Source: Geothermobacter ehrlichii (GTDB lineage Bacteria > Desulfobacterota > Desulfuromonadia > Desulfuromonadales > Geothermobacteraceae). From it: a stretch of 64,000 nucleotides of DNA. The stretch spans positions 115,001 to 179,000 of the forward strand of contig NZ_VNIB01000007.1 in the NCBI RefSeq assembly GCF_008124615.1. Reading direction: 5' to 3'. The translations under genes and the position numbers were made by a program. Shown here piece by piece: positions 36,129 through 44,067 of the stretch (position 1 is its first letter; each line of letters starts with the position of its first letter). A model generated the notes under the pieces. The model had not been told where the DNA came from. It saw only the letters and a program-made list of their open reading frames with translations, and made no database searches.

Positions 36129-36635
36129 TTATTGCACCGCCGACGGGCTCACCGTCGAGACGCCGCGACCGCCACCGCCGATGGTCGCCGGCGTGGCCAC
36201 CGGCGCGCCTCCGGTCCCGCCGGTACCGACGGTACCGGCGGGACCGGAGGTGTAACCGAGACCGGCAAGCTCCTCCTGCCCCACGACCCTGGCCACCACC
36301 TGCGGATCGCAGCCGGCGTCCATGGCGACGCGGGCGATGACATTGTTGTCGACCCGCGCCTTCTGCAAGGCGGCCAACACCGCCTCCTCGGCATAACCCA
36401 GCTCACGGGCCACCACCAGCACGCCGCAGAGATTGGGACCGATCTTGATCGCCTCGGCCACCATCGTCTCCAGCGGCTTGCCGGCCTTTTCCCCAGCCTC
36501 GAACACCGTCTTCACCACCGGCCGCACGTCGCTGGCGCAGTCGGTTCCGTTGGTCGCGGCTTTCTCTCCCGTGTCGGCGGCAAAGGCCGGCACGACCAGG
36601 CCCAGCAGCAGGATCATGGTCAGGATTCGTTTCAT
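36129..36635 (-). CDS. small secreted protein with Gly/Pro/Thr-rich tail
   Basis: 168 residues from the ATG at 36635 (an in-frame start 24 bp upstream is possible). A signal peptide (MKRILTMILLLGLVVPAFA) is cut probably after AFA. The mature region of about 100 residues is helical with three Cys (DCASDV, NLCGVLV, AGCDPQ). A low-complexity tail (GPAGTVGTGGTGGAPVATP) follows. I do not recognise the family. It sits between the WecA-like and beta-barrel genes, so a periplasmic or surface role in polysaccharide secretion is plausible but unproven. Confidence 0.65.
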   Translation of the reverse strand: MKRILTMILLLGLVVPAFAADTGEKAATNGTDCASDVRPVVKTVFEAGEKAGKPLETMVAEAIKIGPNLCGVLVVARELGYAEEAVLAALQKARVDNNVIARVAMDAGCDPQVVARVVGQEELAGLGYTSGPAGTVGTGGTGGAPVATPATIGGGGRGVSTVSPSAVQ

Positions 36636-36659
36636 CGCTCTGTCTCCCCAGGTGAACAT

Positions 36660-37032
36660 TGGTTTGAATGTAAGACCGAACTCTTCCAGATGTTATCCGC
36701 GTCATCCGCGGTTAAAAACTAAAAGCATTTCAGCCGCCGATTGCGCCGATGCACGCCGATTGAAAACCCAAAATCTTCATGATTTTCAGGTTCTATGATT
36801 TTATCCGCGTTCATCTGCGTCCATCTGCGGCTAAAACCAAAGCATTTCAAACCGCCGATTGCGCCGATGCACGCCGATTGAAAACCCAAAATCTTCATGA
36901 TTTTTAGGTTCTATGATTTTATCCGCGTTCATCTGCGTCCATCTGCGGCTAAAACCAAAACCTTTCAAACCGCCGATTGCGCCGATGCACGCCGATTGTC
37001 CTTGGTCCTTAACCGCTTCGTGCTTCGCGAGC
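36660..37032. repeat. three 118-bp repeat units in tandem
   Basis: CCGCCGATTGCGCCGATGCA starts near 36734, 36852 and 36970, spaced exactly 118 bp. Each full unit is a left arm (GCCGATTGC/GCCGATGCAC/GCCGATTGAA, 10-bp steps), an AT-rich loop (AAAATCTTCATGATTTT...) and a right arm (ATCCGCGTTC/ATCTGCGTCC/ATCTGCGGCT). No gene seen. Confidence 0.9.
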
Positions 37033-38700
37033 TTACCCCAGCCCGCGGACGACGACAATCACCAGCGCCGCCAGCATGGCGCCGCAAACCTGGTTGGCAT
37101 AGCTGCGGGCGCTGATGGCGACAATCTTCAGGGCCAGAAAGAGCAGCACCGCCTTGCCGACGATCCAGGGCAGATTGTAGGCCAGGGTCACCTCGGGCGA
37201 AACGATCACCAGCGACAGACTCATGGCCAGGATCAGAAAATCGAACGGCGTCGACAGGTAGATTTCCTGCGGGCGCTTGAAGATGATCTTCACGACCACC
37301 AGCGGCGCCATCAACCCGTAAAGGATCAGGCCGGCCCGGGCGACATCCAGCTCGCCGACGATCCTGTGTCCGCCGGCCTGTTCCAGCAGGACGATCAGCA
37401 CCAGCCCGGCCAGGTAGAGAAACCCGTGAAAGAAATGGTTTCCCGGATCACGGGTCAGCCAGACCAGCACCGCCCCGGAACCGACAACCGCCAGGGCGAA
37501 AATGGCCTCCTGGGTCGACGCCCGGCCGCCAGCCAGCACCGCCAGCAGCAACAGCAACCCGACCAGCGCCTTGAGACCGTTGACCGCCAGATCGGCCAGG
37601 TCCTGCATCCGGCGATAGGCGGCGGTCTGCTTCAGGCCCGCCTGGGAATCGCGCTGCAGCAGCGGAAACCGATCCCGATGGCGCAGCACGAACCTCAACG
37701 CCAGATAGAAAAGGCCCGAAACGGCGAGATAACCTGCCAGCAGCAGATACTCCGGCTGCTCGTGCAGCTGCAGCGCACAGACCGCCCCGAACAGGGAGAG
37801 CCCGTAGATGATCAGCACGGTAAAGCGATGCTGCACTCCCAAGTCGAGAAACTTGTGGTGCAGATGCGTCCGGTCGGCGACAAAAGGGCTGCCGCCACAC
37901 AACATCCGCTGGGTCATCACCCAGACCGTGTCGATGATCGGCACCCCCAGCACCAGTACCGGCACCATGGGGCTGATACTCTGTCCCGGATTCTGCGTCA
38001 GCTGGATGGCGAGAAAACCGAGCAGAAAACCGACCAGCAGGCTGCCCACGTCTCCCATGAAGATGCGGGCCGGATAGACGTTGTACTTGAGAAAACCGAG
38101 CACGCCGCCGAGCAGCGCGGCGCACAGGATCATGCATTCGCCGCTGCCGGCGTGCAGATCAAGCACGAAAAAGGTCGCCAGGGCGATCACCGTCACGCCC
38201 CCCGCCAGACCGTCCAGGCCGTCGATCAGGTTGACGGCATTGATCATGCCGACCACGGCGAACACCGTGAACGGAATCGCCAGCCACAGCGGCAGCACGA
38301 TCTCGCCGAAACCGAACAGGTCGCCGAGATTGCTCAGGTAGAGATCACCGACCGTCATGGTGACCAGGCAGGCGAGAATCTGCCCGGCGAACTTGCGGCC
38401 GGGGGACAGGCCGACCAGGTCGTCGGCCAGGCCGGTGACGAAGATGATCAGGCCGCCGGCCATCAGGGCCCGTACCTGCAGATTGAACTCCTTGAACATC
38501 AGCATGGCAAAGAGAAAGGCGAGAAAGATGGCGACACCGCCCAGCCGCGGCGTGGCCTGGCTGTGCACCTTCCGCTCCTCGTCCGGCAGATCGAGACTTC
38601 CCGTTCCCAGCGCCCACCTGCGCAACGCCGGCACGGCAAGCAGGGCTGCGAAAAGCGCCGTCAGAAAAATGTAGAAGCTCAACATCAGTTGCGGCCGCAT
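37033..38700 (-). CDS. WecA/MraY-family undecaprenyl-phosphate glycosyl-1-phosphate transferase with extended C-terminus
   Basis: 555-residue polytopic inner-membrane enzyme that loads a sugar-1-phosphate (commonly GlcNAc-1-P) onto undecaprenyl phosphate, starting glycan repeat-unit synthesis. Conserved loops: KVHSQATPRLGGVAIFLAF, the catalytic NAVNLIDGLDGLAGG, YPARIFMGDVGSLLVGF and the HIHH-type DRTHLHHKFLDLG. The transferase core ends near residue 340. The following 200 residues add about six more hydrophobic segments absent from WecA. It probably initiates the exopolysaccharide made by this locus. Confidence 0.9.
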   Translation of the reverse strand: MRPQLMLSFYIFLTALFAALLAVPALRRWALGTGSLDLPDEERKVHSQATPRLGGVAIFLAFLFAMLMFKEFNLQVRALMAGGLIIFVTGLADDLVGLSPGRKFAGQILACLVTMTVGDLYLSNLGDLFGFGEIVLPLWLAIPFTVFAVVGMINAVNLIDGLDGLAGGVTVIALATFFVLDLHAGSGECMILCAALLGGVLGFLKYNVYPARIFMGDVGSLLVGFLLGFLAIQLTQNPGQSISPMVPVLVLGVPIIDTVWVMTQRMLCGGSPFVADRTHLHHKFLDLGVQHRFTVLIIYGLSLFGAVCALQLHEQPEYLLLAGYLAVSGLFYLALRFVLRHRDRFPLLQRDSQAGLKQTAAYRRMQDLADLAVNGLKALVGLLLLLAVLAGGRASTQEAIFALAVVGSGAVLVWLTRDPGNHFFHGFLYLAGLVLIVLLEQAGGHRIVGELDVARAGLILYGLMAPLVVVKIIFKRPQEIYLSTPFDFLILAMSLSLVIVSPEVTLAYNLPWIVGKAVLLFLALKIVAISARSYANQVCGAMLAALVIVVVRGLG

Positions 38701-39415
38701 GCCTATCCCCCCCCCTCAAAAGCCTGTGGCCATCCATTGCCAGACAGATTTTTCAATCAGCAGAGTTGAAAGTATAGCCCTGCGATCTCAAAAAAATCTC
38801 AAATTTTCCCGCAAATCCGAAAAAAAATGAAAAAAAGAAGGGGGCTGGAGGGTGGGTGCCGGGTGCCTGGTGCCGCTTTTTAAAAATCATCTGCGTTCAT
38901 CTGCGTTCATCTGCGGCTGAACCAAAGATTTTTCAAACCGCCGATCACGCCGATGAACGCAGATTTGCAAACTAAAATCCCTATGATTTTCAGGCTTTAA
39001 GCCTTATCCGCGTCCATCTGCGTTCATCTGCGGCTAAAATCAAAGATTTTCTCAACCGCCGATCACGCCAATGCACGCCGATTGAAAACCCAAAATCTTC
39101 ATGATTTTTCAGACCCTACGATTTCATCCGCGTCCATCCGCGTTCATCTGCGGTTAAAATCAAAGATTTTTCTCAACCGCCGATTGCGCCGATGCACGCC
39201 GATTGAAAACCCAGAATCTTCATGATTTTTCAGGTTCTATGATTTTATCCGCGTCCATCTGCGTTCATCTGCGGCTAAAACCAAAGCATTTCAACCGCCG
39301 ATTGCGCCGATGCACGCCGATTGAAAACCCAAAATCTTCATGATTTTTCAGGTTCTACGATTTTATCCGCGTTCTTCTGCGGCCATCCGTGGCTAAAACA
39401 CAAGATTTCGCACTT
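38701..39415. repeat. 715-bp gap filled by four to five repeat units
   Basis: Left arms (CCGCCGATCACGCC or CCGCCGATTGCGCC) start near 38938, 39056, 39177 and 39295 (118-121 bp apart), each followed by the AT-rich loop and the CATCTGCG triplet arm. A partial right arm is near 38885. A GGTGCCGGGTGCCTGGTGCC string lies near 38855. No gene seen. Confidence 0.9.
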
Positions 39416-39838
39416 TCACGATTCGCGGCGCGCAATCGTCACCACCGTCCAGGCGACCAGGACGCCGCCGGTGCCGCGCAGCAGATCGGACCAGCTCGCC
39501 TGCCGCTCCGGCGAAAAGTGCTGCGCTAGCTCGATGCCGCCGAGAAAGAGCAGCACCAGCGGCAGCACCCACCAGCGGCGAACGACGTGCAGCCCCAGAC
39601 CGGCAAGGACAAAGCCGGCGACAAAGTGGCCGGCATCACTGATCTGCACCGACTGAATGTGATGGGCCTTCAGATCGATGAACAGGGCATGGGCGGCAGC
39701 GGTGTAGACCTTTTCCGTGGTGACACCGTCGAGCAGACTGAGAACGGCGGTCAGGACAAGCAGCCCCCAAAAGAGTGAGAGAAAAAACCTGCGAAGAAAA
39801 ATCACAATGGCCCCACCCCGTTCACGGCTGAAAAGCAA
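39416..39838 (-). CDS. VanZ-like membrane protein
   Basis: 140 residues with four hydrophobic segments. The VanZ-type pattern is seen: IQSVQISDAGHFVAGFVLAGLGLHVV (conserved D-x-x-H-F), LVLLFLGGIELAQHFSPERQASWSDLLRGTGGVLVAW (E-x-x-Q and D-x-x-x-N/R-x-x-G). VanZ relatives are frequent in surface-polysaccharide loci of this group, but their function outside glycopeptide resistance is unknown. It lies between two repeat-filled gaps. Confidence 0.8.
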   Translation of the reverse strand: MLFSRERGGAIVIFLRRFFLSLFWGLLVLTAVLSLLDGVTTEKVYTAAAHALFIDLKAHHIQSVQISDAGHFVAGFVLAGLGLHVVRRWWVLPLVLLFLGGIELAQHFSPERQASWSDLLRGTGGVLVAWTVVTIARRES

Positions 39839-39972
39839 AACATTTCAAACCGCCGATCACGCCGATGAACGCAGATTTGTAAACTAAAATCCCTATGATT
39901 TTCAGGCTTTAATCCTTATCCGCGTTCATCTGCGTCCATCTGCGGCTACAAACAAAAAAGCATTTCCACAGA
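39839..39972. repeat. one 10-bp-periodic repeat unit
   Basis: CCGCCGATCACGCCGATGAA near 39849, AT-rich loop, and TTATCCGCGTTCATCTGCG with TCCATCTGCGGCT to about 39946. Confidence 0.8.
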
Positions 39973-40362
39973 CTAATCTGGAAAACGATTCACCACTCTC
40001 CTTATCTGCACCTTGCTCTGCCCGAAATTGATCAGCAACCCTACCGGCCGGCCGGTCGCCTTGAGATAGTTGAGGCACTGGGCAAGATGCACATCCTCCA
40101 GTTGTTTGACAGCCTTCAATTCAACAATCAGATCGCCATCGACCAGCAAATCCGCAACGAAATCCCCGACCACCTGTCCCCGGTAACACACCTGGACAGG
40201 ATGCTGCTGCTCGGCCCGCAGCCCTTCCCTTTCCAGTTCGATCCGAAGGGCATTTTCATAGACCTTTTCGAGAAATCCACAGCCCAGCTCCCTGCCTACG
40301 GCATAGGCACAGCCGATGACCTGTTCAGTCAGTGCATCGTAGTAAGCTCGATCCTTGAGCAT
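39973..40362 (-). CDS. GxxExxY-family protein (PD-(D/E)XK-like)
   Basis: 129 residues, the family's normal size. The naming motif is GFLEKVYENAL (G-x-x-E-x-x-Y) near residue 29. VGDFVADLLVDGDLIVELKAVKQL supplies the D ... ExK pattern of a restriction-endonuclease-like fold. LNYLKATGRPVGLLINFGQSKVQIRRVV closes the domain. Members are widespread, often in many copies amid repeats and mobile regions in this lineage; their biological role is not established. It is isolated by repeat units on both sides. Confidence 0.88.
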   Translation of the reverse strand: MLKDRAYYDALTEQVIGCAYAVGRELGCGFLEKVYENALRIELEREGLRAEQQHPVQVCYRGQVVGDFVADLLVDGDLIVELKAVKQLEDVHLAQCLNYLKATGRPVGLLINFGQSKVQIRRVVNRFPD

Positions 40363-40596
40363 CGTTTCCCTCCATCCATGGTTCTACGATTTCGTCCGCG
40401 CTCATCCGCGTTCATCTGCGGCTAAAACCAAAGCATTTCTAACCGCCGATTGCGCCGATGGACGCCGATAACGGCAAAGGCGATTTGAGGGTTAAGACCT
40501 CAAGATCTCACGCTTTTGGAGTTAGGGTCTTATCCGCGTTCACCCGCGGCTAAAAACCAAAGATTTCTGTCCGCAGTTGACTGCATGCGTCCGTGA
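40363..40596. repeat. repeat units that begin the left long direct repeat
   Basis: A CATCCGCGTTCATCTGCGG arm near 40403, CCGCCGATTGCGCCGATGGA near 40443, then a divergent stretch (ATAACGGCAAAGGCGATTTG) and TTCACCCGCGGCT near 40540. From 40421 on it matches 43808 onward at a fixed 3,387-bp offset. Confidence 0.8.
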
Positions 40597-40680
40597 CTAT
40601 AAGTCCGGCCACCTGAACCACTGCGGAATTTTCCGCACCGGCTTCAGAAATAGCGTCCAGGGATAGGGTCGCAGAGAGTT
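40421..40680. repeat. left copy of the ~260-bp direct repeat flanking the toxin/defence islet
   Basis: Near-identical to 43808-44067 and in the same orientation. It contains repeat-family DNA and the last codons of a glycosyltransferase remnant. Differences are few until the two diverge near 40670/44058. Confidence 0.85.
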
Positions 40681-40820
40681 CCCGGGGCCGCACCCGCACC
40701 GCCCCGGGGACTGGCTCCGCAGGTGCCTGTCCCCGGCAGCAGAGACTGGCCGGCAATACAGGCAAGATTGTCCGCCAGGGTTTTCGCGGCATTGTAGGTG
40801 GCAGTGATGATGGAGATCAT
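40597..40820 (-). pseudogene. family 2 glycosyltransferase remnant with internal deletion
   Basis: The ATG at 40820 starts a GT2-type N-terminus (MISIITATYNAAKTLADNLA, then CIAGQS). The frame then runs into a palindromic insert (GGGGACAGGC ... GCCAGTCCCC, about 40708-40736). After it only a C-terminal tail survives (RPYPWTLFLKPVRKIPQWF, ending WPDL), in another frame relative to the head. So head and tail remain and the catalytic middle is gone. The ATG overlaps the stop codon of the ART-like gene. The same tail is found at 43984-44060, next to wecB, probably the ancestral position. Confidence 0.65.
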
Positions 40821-41434
40821 CCGACTGGGTAGCCGTCAACAGGGTCAAGAGGTCGGAAGTAGCCCTTGATACAGTTCAGGTTTCGCACACAGATCTGGAT
40901 GTGATTCTTCTCTTTGAACCCGGCATTCGGGTACAACTCCGGCCCCTCCCAGAAGGCCCCGCGCACCGTATCGTATTCTGGCATCCCCGTCTCCTTCCGG
41001 AACTCGTGAACCGCTTCATTAACGGCACAATCCAAGGGACGCAGCAGAAGATCCCGCTCTTCACCGATCGGCTTGTTCTCCGGAATCGGAAATCCAGACT
41101 TCTCTTGGGTCGCTACGAGAAGTTCATACCCCTTACGAAGGATCAGCAGAGATTCCGAATCCACCAGATTGAAGCAATAGCCCAGGTCGATCACCGCACC
41201 GATAACGGCCGGCTCTTCGATTTTGCCCTTGCCCTTGTGAGGATGTTTCTTTAGATGTTGCGCGTACTCAAGGGCCCGCCGAGGGTTCTGCTCCCAGAAA
41301 TAGACCCCGTTGCCAAGCCAGTCGTATTCATTTTCACTCGGCTGTAGACGCTCTTCACCGGCAAAAATCTTTTCTGCTAGCGCCTTGTCGCAGCCGTGGA
41401 AACCGAGAACAAAGGAAGGGTAGGTTGAATACAT
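40817..41434 (-). CDS. putative ADP-ribosyltransferase-like toxin
   Basis: 205 residues, no signal or membrane segment. The N-terminal part FVLGFHGCDKALAEKIFAGE followed by YDWLGNGVYFWEQNPRRALEYA has the pattern of ART/PARP-like folds: a strand with His (H13), then G-x-G-x-Y-F (Y45) and a helix. A later acidic region (CAVNEAVHEFRKETG) could hold the third catalytic residue. The family is not one I can name with certainty. A short coiled-coil protein is encoded 14 bp upstream, as in toxin-antitoxin pairs. Its stop overlaps the start of a glycosyltransferase remnant, so the C-terminus may be altered. Confidence 0.6.
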   Translation of the reverse strand: MYSTYPSFVLGFHGCDKALAEKIFAGEERLQPSENEYDWLGNGVYFWEQNPRRALEYAQHLKKHPHKGKGKIEEPAVIGAVIDLGYCFNLVDSESLLILRKGYELLVATQEKSGFPIPENKPIGEERDLLLRPLDCAVNEAVHEFRKETGMPEYDTVRGAFWEGPELYPNAGFKEKNHIQICVRNLNCIKGYFRPLDPVDGYPVG

Positions 41435-41448
41435 CCGAGAAAGGGATG

Positions 41449-41607
41449 CTAACGGTAAACTTGTTTGAGATTGCCTCTAGGGGTGCAAATACCGGTTTTG
41501 ACCAGAAATTCCCGTGATTTTCGGGAAGATGCCGTCACCTTGCGGGAAAATTTTTCCATTTCTTCCAAGATCTTGCTGGTTTCTTCACTGACCTGTGTTT
41601 TTTGCAT
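41449..41607 (-). CDS. small putative antitoxin partner of the ART-like protein
   Basis: 52 residues from the ATG at 41607 (an in-frame start at 41652 would give 67). It is charged and helical: MQKTQVSEETSKILEEMEKF and KVTASSRKSREFLVKTGI, the latter resembling the end of short antitoxins of ART/RES-type pairs. It ends 14 bp before the ART-like gene in the same direction. Identity rests on size, spacing and composition, not on a recognised family. Confidence 0.5.
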   Translation of the reverse strand: MQKTQVSEETSKILEEMEKFSRKVTASSRKSREFLVKTGICTPRGNLKQVYR

Positions 41608-41652
41608 CTGCCCACCTCCCGGCAATCGTACAGTCAGATTATCTGACTCCAA

Positions 41653-41984
41653 TCACCCTGTAAACAAGATTTCGGATTTTCATCTGCGTTCATCGGCGCA
41701 ACCGGCGGCTGAATAAGCATTGCTCACCCGCCCTCGAAATACCCAACCGGCGGGGGCGCCCGCCGGCCGCGCTCCTCCGTTCCGTGGCTTCCACAGGGAA
41801 TGGCAAAATCGTCCAGCCTTACTCGTCCCTCGTCCCTCGTCACCCGTCACTGCCTTTTTGTCACCCGTCACTTGTCCCTGCCTTTCAAGAAAGCAGGTTT
41901 GTCAAGTCTGACCCGATTCCCAGTTCCGGAGGCCTCGCAAAAAGTTGTCGAGGTCCGACCCGACGACCACACGCACCGCTCCAT
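41653..41984. other. 332-bp gap with hairpin and dispersed short repeats
   Basis: Contains a partial CATCTGCGTTCATCGGCG arm (about 41680), an 8-bp-stem hairpin CCGGCGGG-GGCG-CCCGCCGG (41747-41766), GTCCCTCGTCCCTCGTCACC-type strings (about 41826-41880) that match in inverse the string near 33985, and CGAGGTCCGACCC (41949-41961), which recurs at 43656-43668. No gene seen. Confidence 0.6.
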
Positions 41985-43001
41985 TTACAAACGCTCTAAA
42001 ACTTTTTTGACATCCTCCTGGAAAATCTCAAAATATTTCTCACCCGGGAAGGCGCTGCCCTCCCGCAACGGCTGACCCATTCCAGCATCCCCGAAAAGAC
42101 CTTTCATCTCTTTGGCCAGGCGTCGACACTCGGAAGCGAGCATTAAAGGGTCGAGTTTTTGTCGCCTGGGGTCTGACACCCCAAGCCAGAGAATCTCAAG
42201 GGCGCGGAACAAAGGAACCGAATTCTGCCAGGGAGTAAACCCTTCAGGTCGCAGTAGCCGGTCAAGTATCCCCGGAGTCAAGGAATAGATTTTTTCTCGG
42301 GCACGGGTCCGTACTTGCACCACTCCGGAAAGAACCATTTCCGCCAGCACATTCTGGGTTGAGCGGGGGTGCTGCCCGATCCGTCTGGCAATGAGCGAGG
42401 GGTGAATTTCATCGACGGAACCGAGCAAACAAAGAATCTCGCATCGCAAATTGACCCCCAGCAACGCCCGCAGCCTCAACAGCAACGTTGGCAGCCCCTC
42501 ACTTGGGAAGGGCTGGGAAAGGTTTCGCATTTTAACAGGTGGACGCAATAACCCGTGCCGCTGAAAGACCTTGTCACAATCCTTCGGTGCAGGCATCAGC
42601 CGCCCGTCTTTCATATAGAAGAGCGGCGACTCCTTATCCTGGGTGTATCTGGTTGCCAGCTTATTCCATTTGAGGGCCACCGACGCTTTTTGACCGAGCA
42701 GTTCGGCAACCGCGCTCAGTTCAGCCCTGGCCTGGAAATCGAATTGCTTCACCAGGCTCTGAAGTCGCTGAACATTCAGAAAGTCGCCGTTGACCACCAG
42801 CCAATCGAGCACCTCGTCAAAAAGCCTCGCATCGTAACGAGCGACGGTTAACGTCAGCAACAGGAGTGCCTCCGGATCGACCACCTTCAATTCTTCGGAG
42901 CCACTGTACCCGGACACGCCAATCGCAGACCACTGCCGCCACAGAAGGGCCAGAAGCTGTTCGAGTACCTTTTCTTTAAATTCGTTCAACGAGGTGTTCA
43001 T
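41985..43001 (-). CDS. winged-helix-type DNA-binding protein paired with the nucleotidyltransferase
   Basis: 338 residues from the ATG at 43001 (a TTG at 43076 is open but unlikely). The C-terminal half contains a helix-turn-helix-like stretch, LGSVDEIHPSLIARRIGQHPRSTQNVLAEMVLSGVVQVRTRAREKIYSLTPG, the pattern of a winged helix with wing. The N-terminal half is helical and unrecognised. It overlaps the end of the nucleotidyltransferase gene by 26 bp, so translation is coupled. By analogy with AbiE systems it would be the regulatory/antitoxin component, but the gene order is reversed here. Confidence 0.65.
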   Translation of the reverse strand: MNTSLNEFKEKVLEQLLALLWRQWSAIGVSGYSGSEELKVVDPEALLLLTLTVARYDARLFDEVLDWLVVNGDFLNVQRLQSLVKQFDFQARAELSAVAELLGQKASVALKWNKLATRYTQDKESPLFYMKDGRLMPAPKDCDKVFQRHGLLRPPVKMRNLSQPFPSEGLPTLLLRLRALLGVNLRCEILCLLGSVDEIHPSLIARRIGQHPRSTQNVLAEMVLSGVVQVRTRAREKIYSLTPGILDRLLRPEGFTPWQNSVPLFRALEILWLGVSDPRRQKLDPLMLASECRRLAKEMKGLFGDAGMGQPLREGSAFPGEKYFEIFQEDVKKVLERL

Positions 43002-43575
43002 AGCCGAACTCCCGGAAAAACAACTTGATACTCTCAAGGTAGCCTTCCGACGGATCATGTGTTCGGGACCAGGCAACAGCCCTCAACAGCTCATCATCGG
43101 TCGGATTGAGCGCCTGGAGATCGGTTGCATGATAACTACCGAATTGATCAACGGCTGCATAGAGCTTGAAGTGGATCTGGTCGATGCGGTCAATGAACGC
43201 AACCGTCAGCTTTTCCCCGAACCTCTTCCAGCTCAGGCGATCAGCAAACCCATCCGGGAGACCAAGGCGAAAAAGTCCCCCCTCGCCACGACTGGGGCCA
43301 TTGTTCAACCAGTCCCTCGGGAGCCCCAAATCCTCTGCCACCTCCCGTGCCGCTCTCTCCAAAGCTTCCGGCAGTGGCGCCGGATCAATCAGCTCGCCGT
43401 CATCATCTGCCAGTGCGACGACATCGACGTCTCGGGTGGCGCGCATGACCAGTTCGGTAGCTACCAGGGCGGTTCCGCCACAAACCACCAAATTGAAATT
43501 CGGAGCACCCGCTATAACCAGGCGCCCGTTCAGTAGGCGCAGCGCGGTGTCAAATTGCTCATACTGGTACGTCAT
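42976..43575 (-). CDS. nucleotidyltransferase-fold protein (AbiEii/DUF6036-like)
   Basis: 199 residues. The nucleotidyltransferase core is visible: VVCGGTALVATELVMRATRDVDVVAL, i.e. GG at 33-34 and D49-x-D51, the metal-binding pair. The helical remainder contains FIDRIDQIHFKLYAAVDQFGSYHATDLQAL, similar in style to nucleotidyltransferase toxins (the K and D/D pattern after the core). It overlaps the downstream winged-helix-type gene by 26 bp. Likely a toxin or abortive-infection component; the target (tRNA or protein) cannot be told. Confidence 0.75.
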   Translation of the reverse strand: MTYQYEQFDTALRLLNGRLVIAGAPNFNLVVCGGTALVATELVMRATRDVDVVALADDDGELIDPAPLPEALERAAREVAEDLGLPRDWLNNGPSRGEGGLFRLGLPDGFADRLSWKRFGEKLTVAFIDRIDQIHFKLYAAVDQFGSYHATDLQALNPTDDELLRAVAWSRTHDPSEGYLESIKLFFREFGYEHLVERI

Positions 43576-43807
43576 TGAATCTTCTAGGTCGCATTTTGCG
43601 CACTATAAAATACATTTACATGGGTTTCAATAAAAATATTATTCAAACAGCTTGCCGAGGTCCGACCCCGCACCCCAGGACCTTGACCTTCAAACCCCAA
43701 ATCTATCGGACGCTGATTTGCGCTGATACACGCTGATTAAAAACCAAAATCCTTTATGATCTTTCAGGTTCTATGATTTTATCCGCGTCCATCCGCGTCC
43801 ATCCGCG
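43576..43807. repeat. gap with short direct repeat and one repeat unit
   Basis: CGAGGTCCGACCC (43656-43668) repeats the string at 41949-41961, so it brackets the nucleotidyltransferase pair. From about 43705 a variant unit with CGCTGATTTG/CGCTGATACA/CGCTGATTAA left arm, AT-rich loop and TCCATCCGCG triplet right arm follows. Confidence 0.7.
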
Positions 43808-44067
43808 GCTAAAACCAAAGCATTTCTAACCGCCGATTGCGCCGATGGACGCCGATAACGGCAAAGGCGATTTGAGGGTTAAGACCTCAAGATCTCACGC
43901 TTTTGGAGTTAGGGTCTTTTCCGCGTTCACCCGCGGCTAAAAACCAAAGATTTCTGTCCGCAGTTGACTGCATGCGTCCGTGACTATAAATCCGGCCACC
44001 TGAACCACTGCGGAATTTTCCGCACCGGCTTGAGAAACAGTGTCCAGGGATACGGCCGCAGACCGTT
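43808..44067. repeat. right copy of the ~260-bp direct repeat flanking the toxin/defence islet
   Basis: Matches 40421-40680 at a constant offset of 3,387 bp. Ends inside the glycosyltransferase tail remnant. Confidence 0.85.

Noticed and set aside
36660-39415. CRISPR array
   Set aside because: Units of 118 bp are themselves repeats with no constant short repeat alternating with unique spacers, and no cas genes are near.
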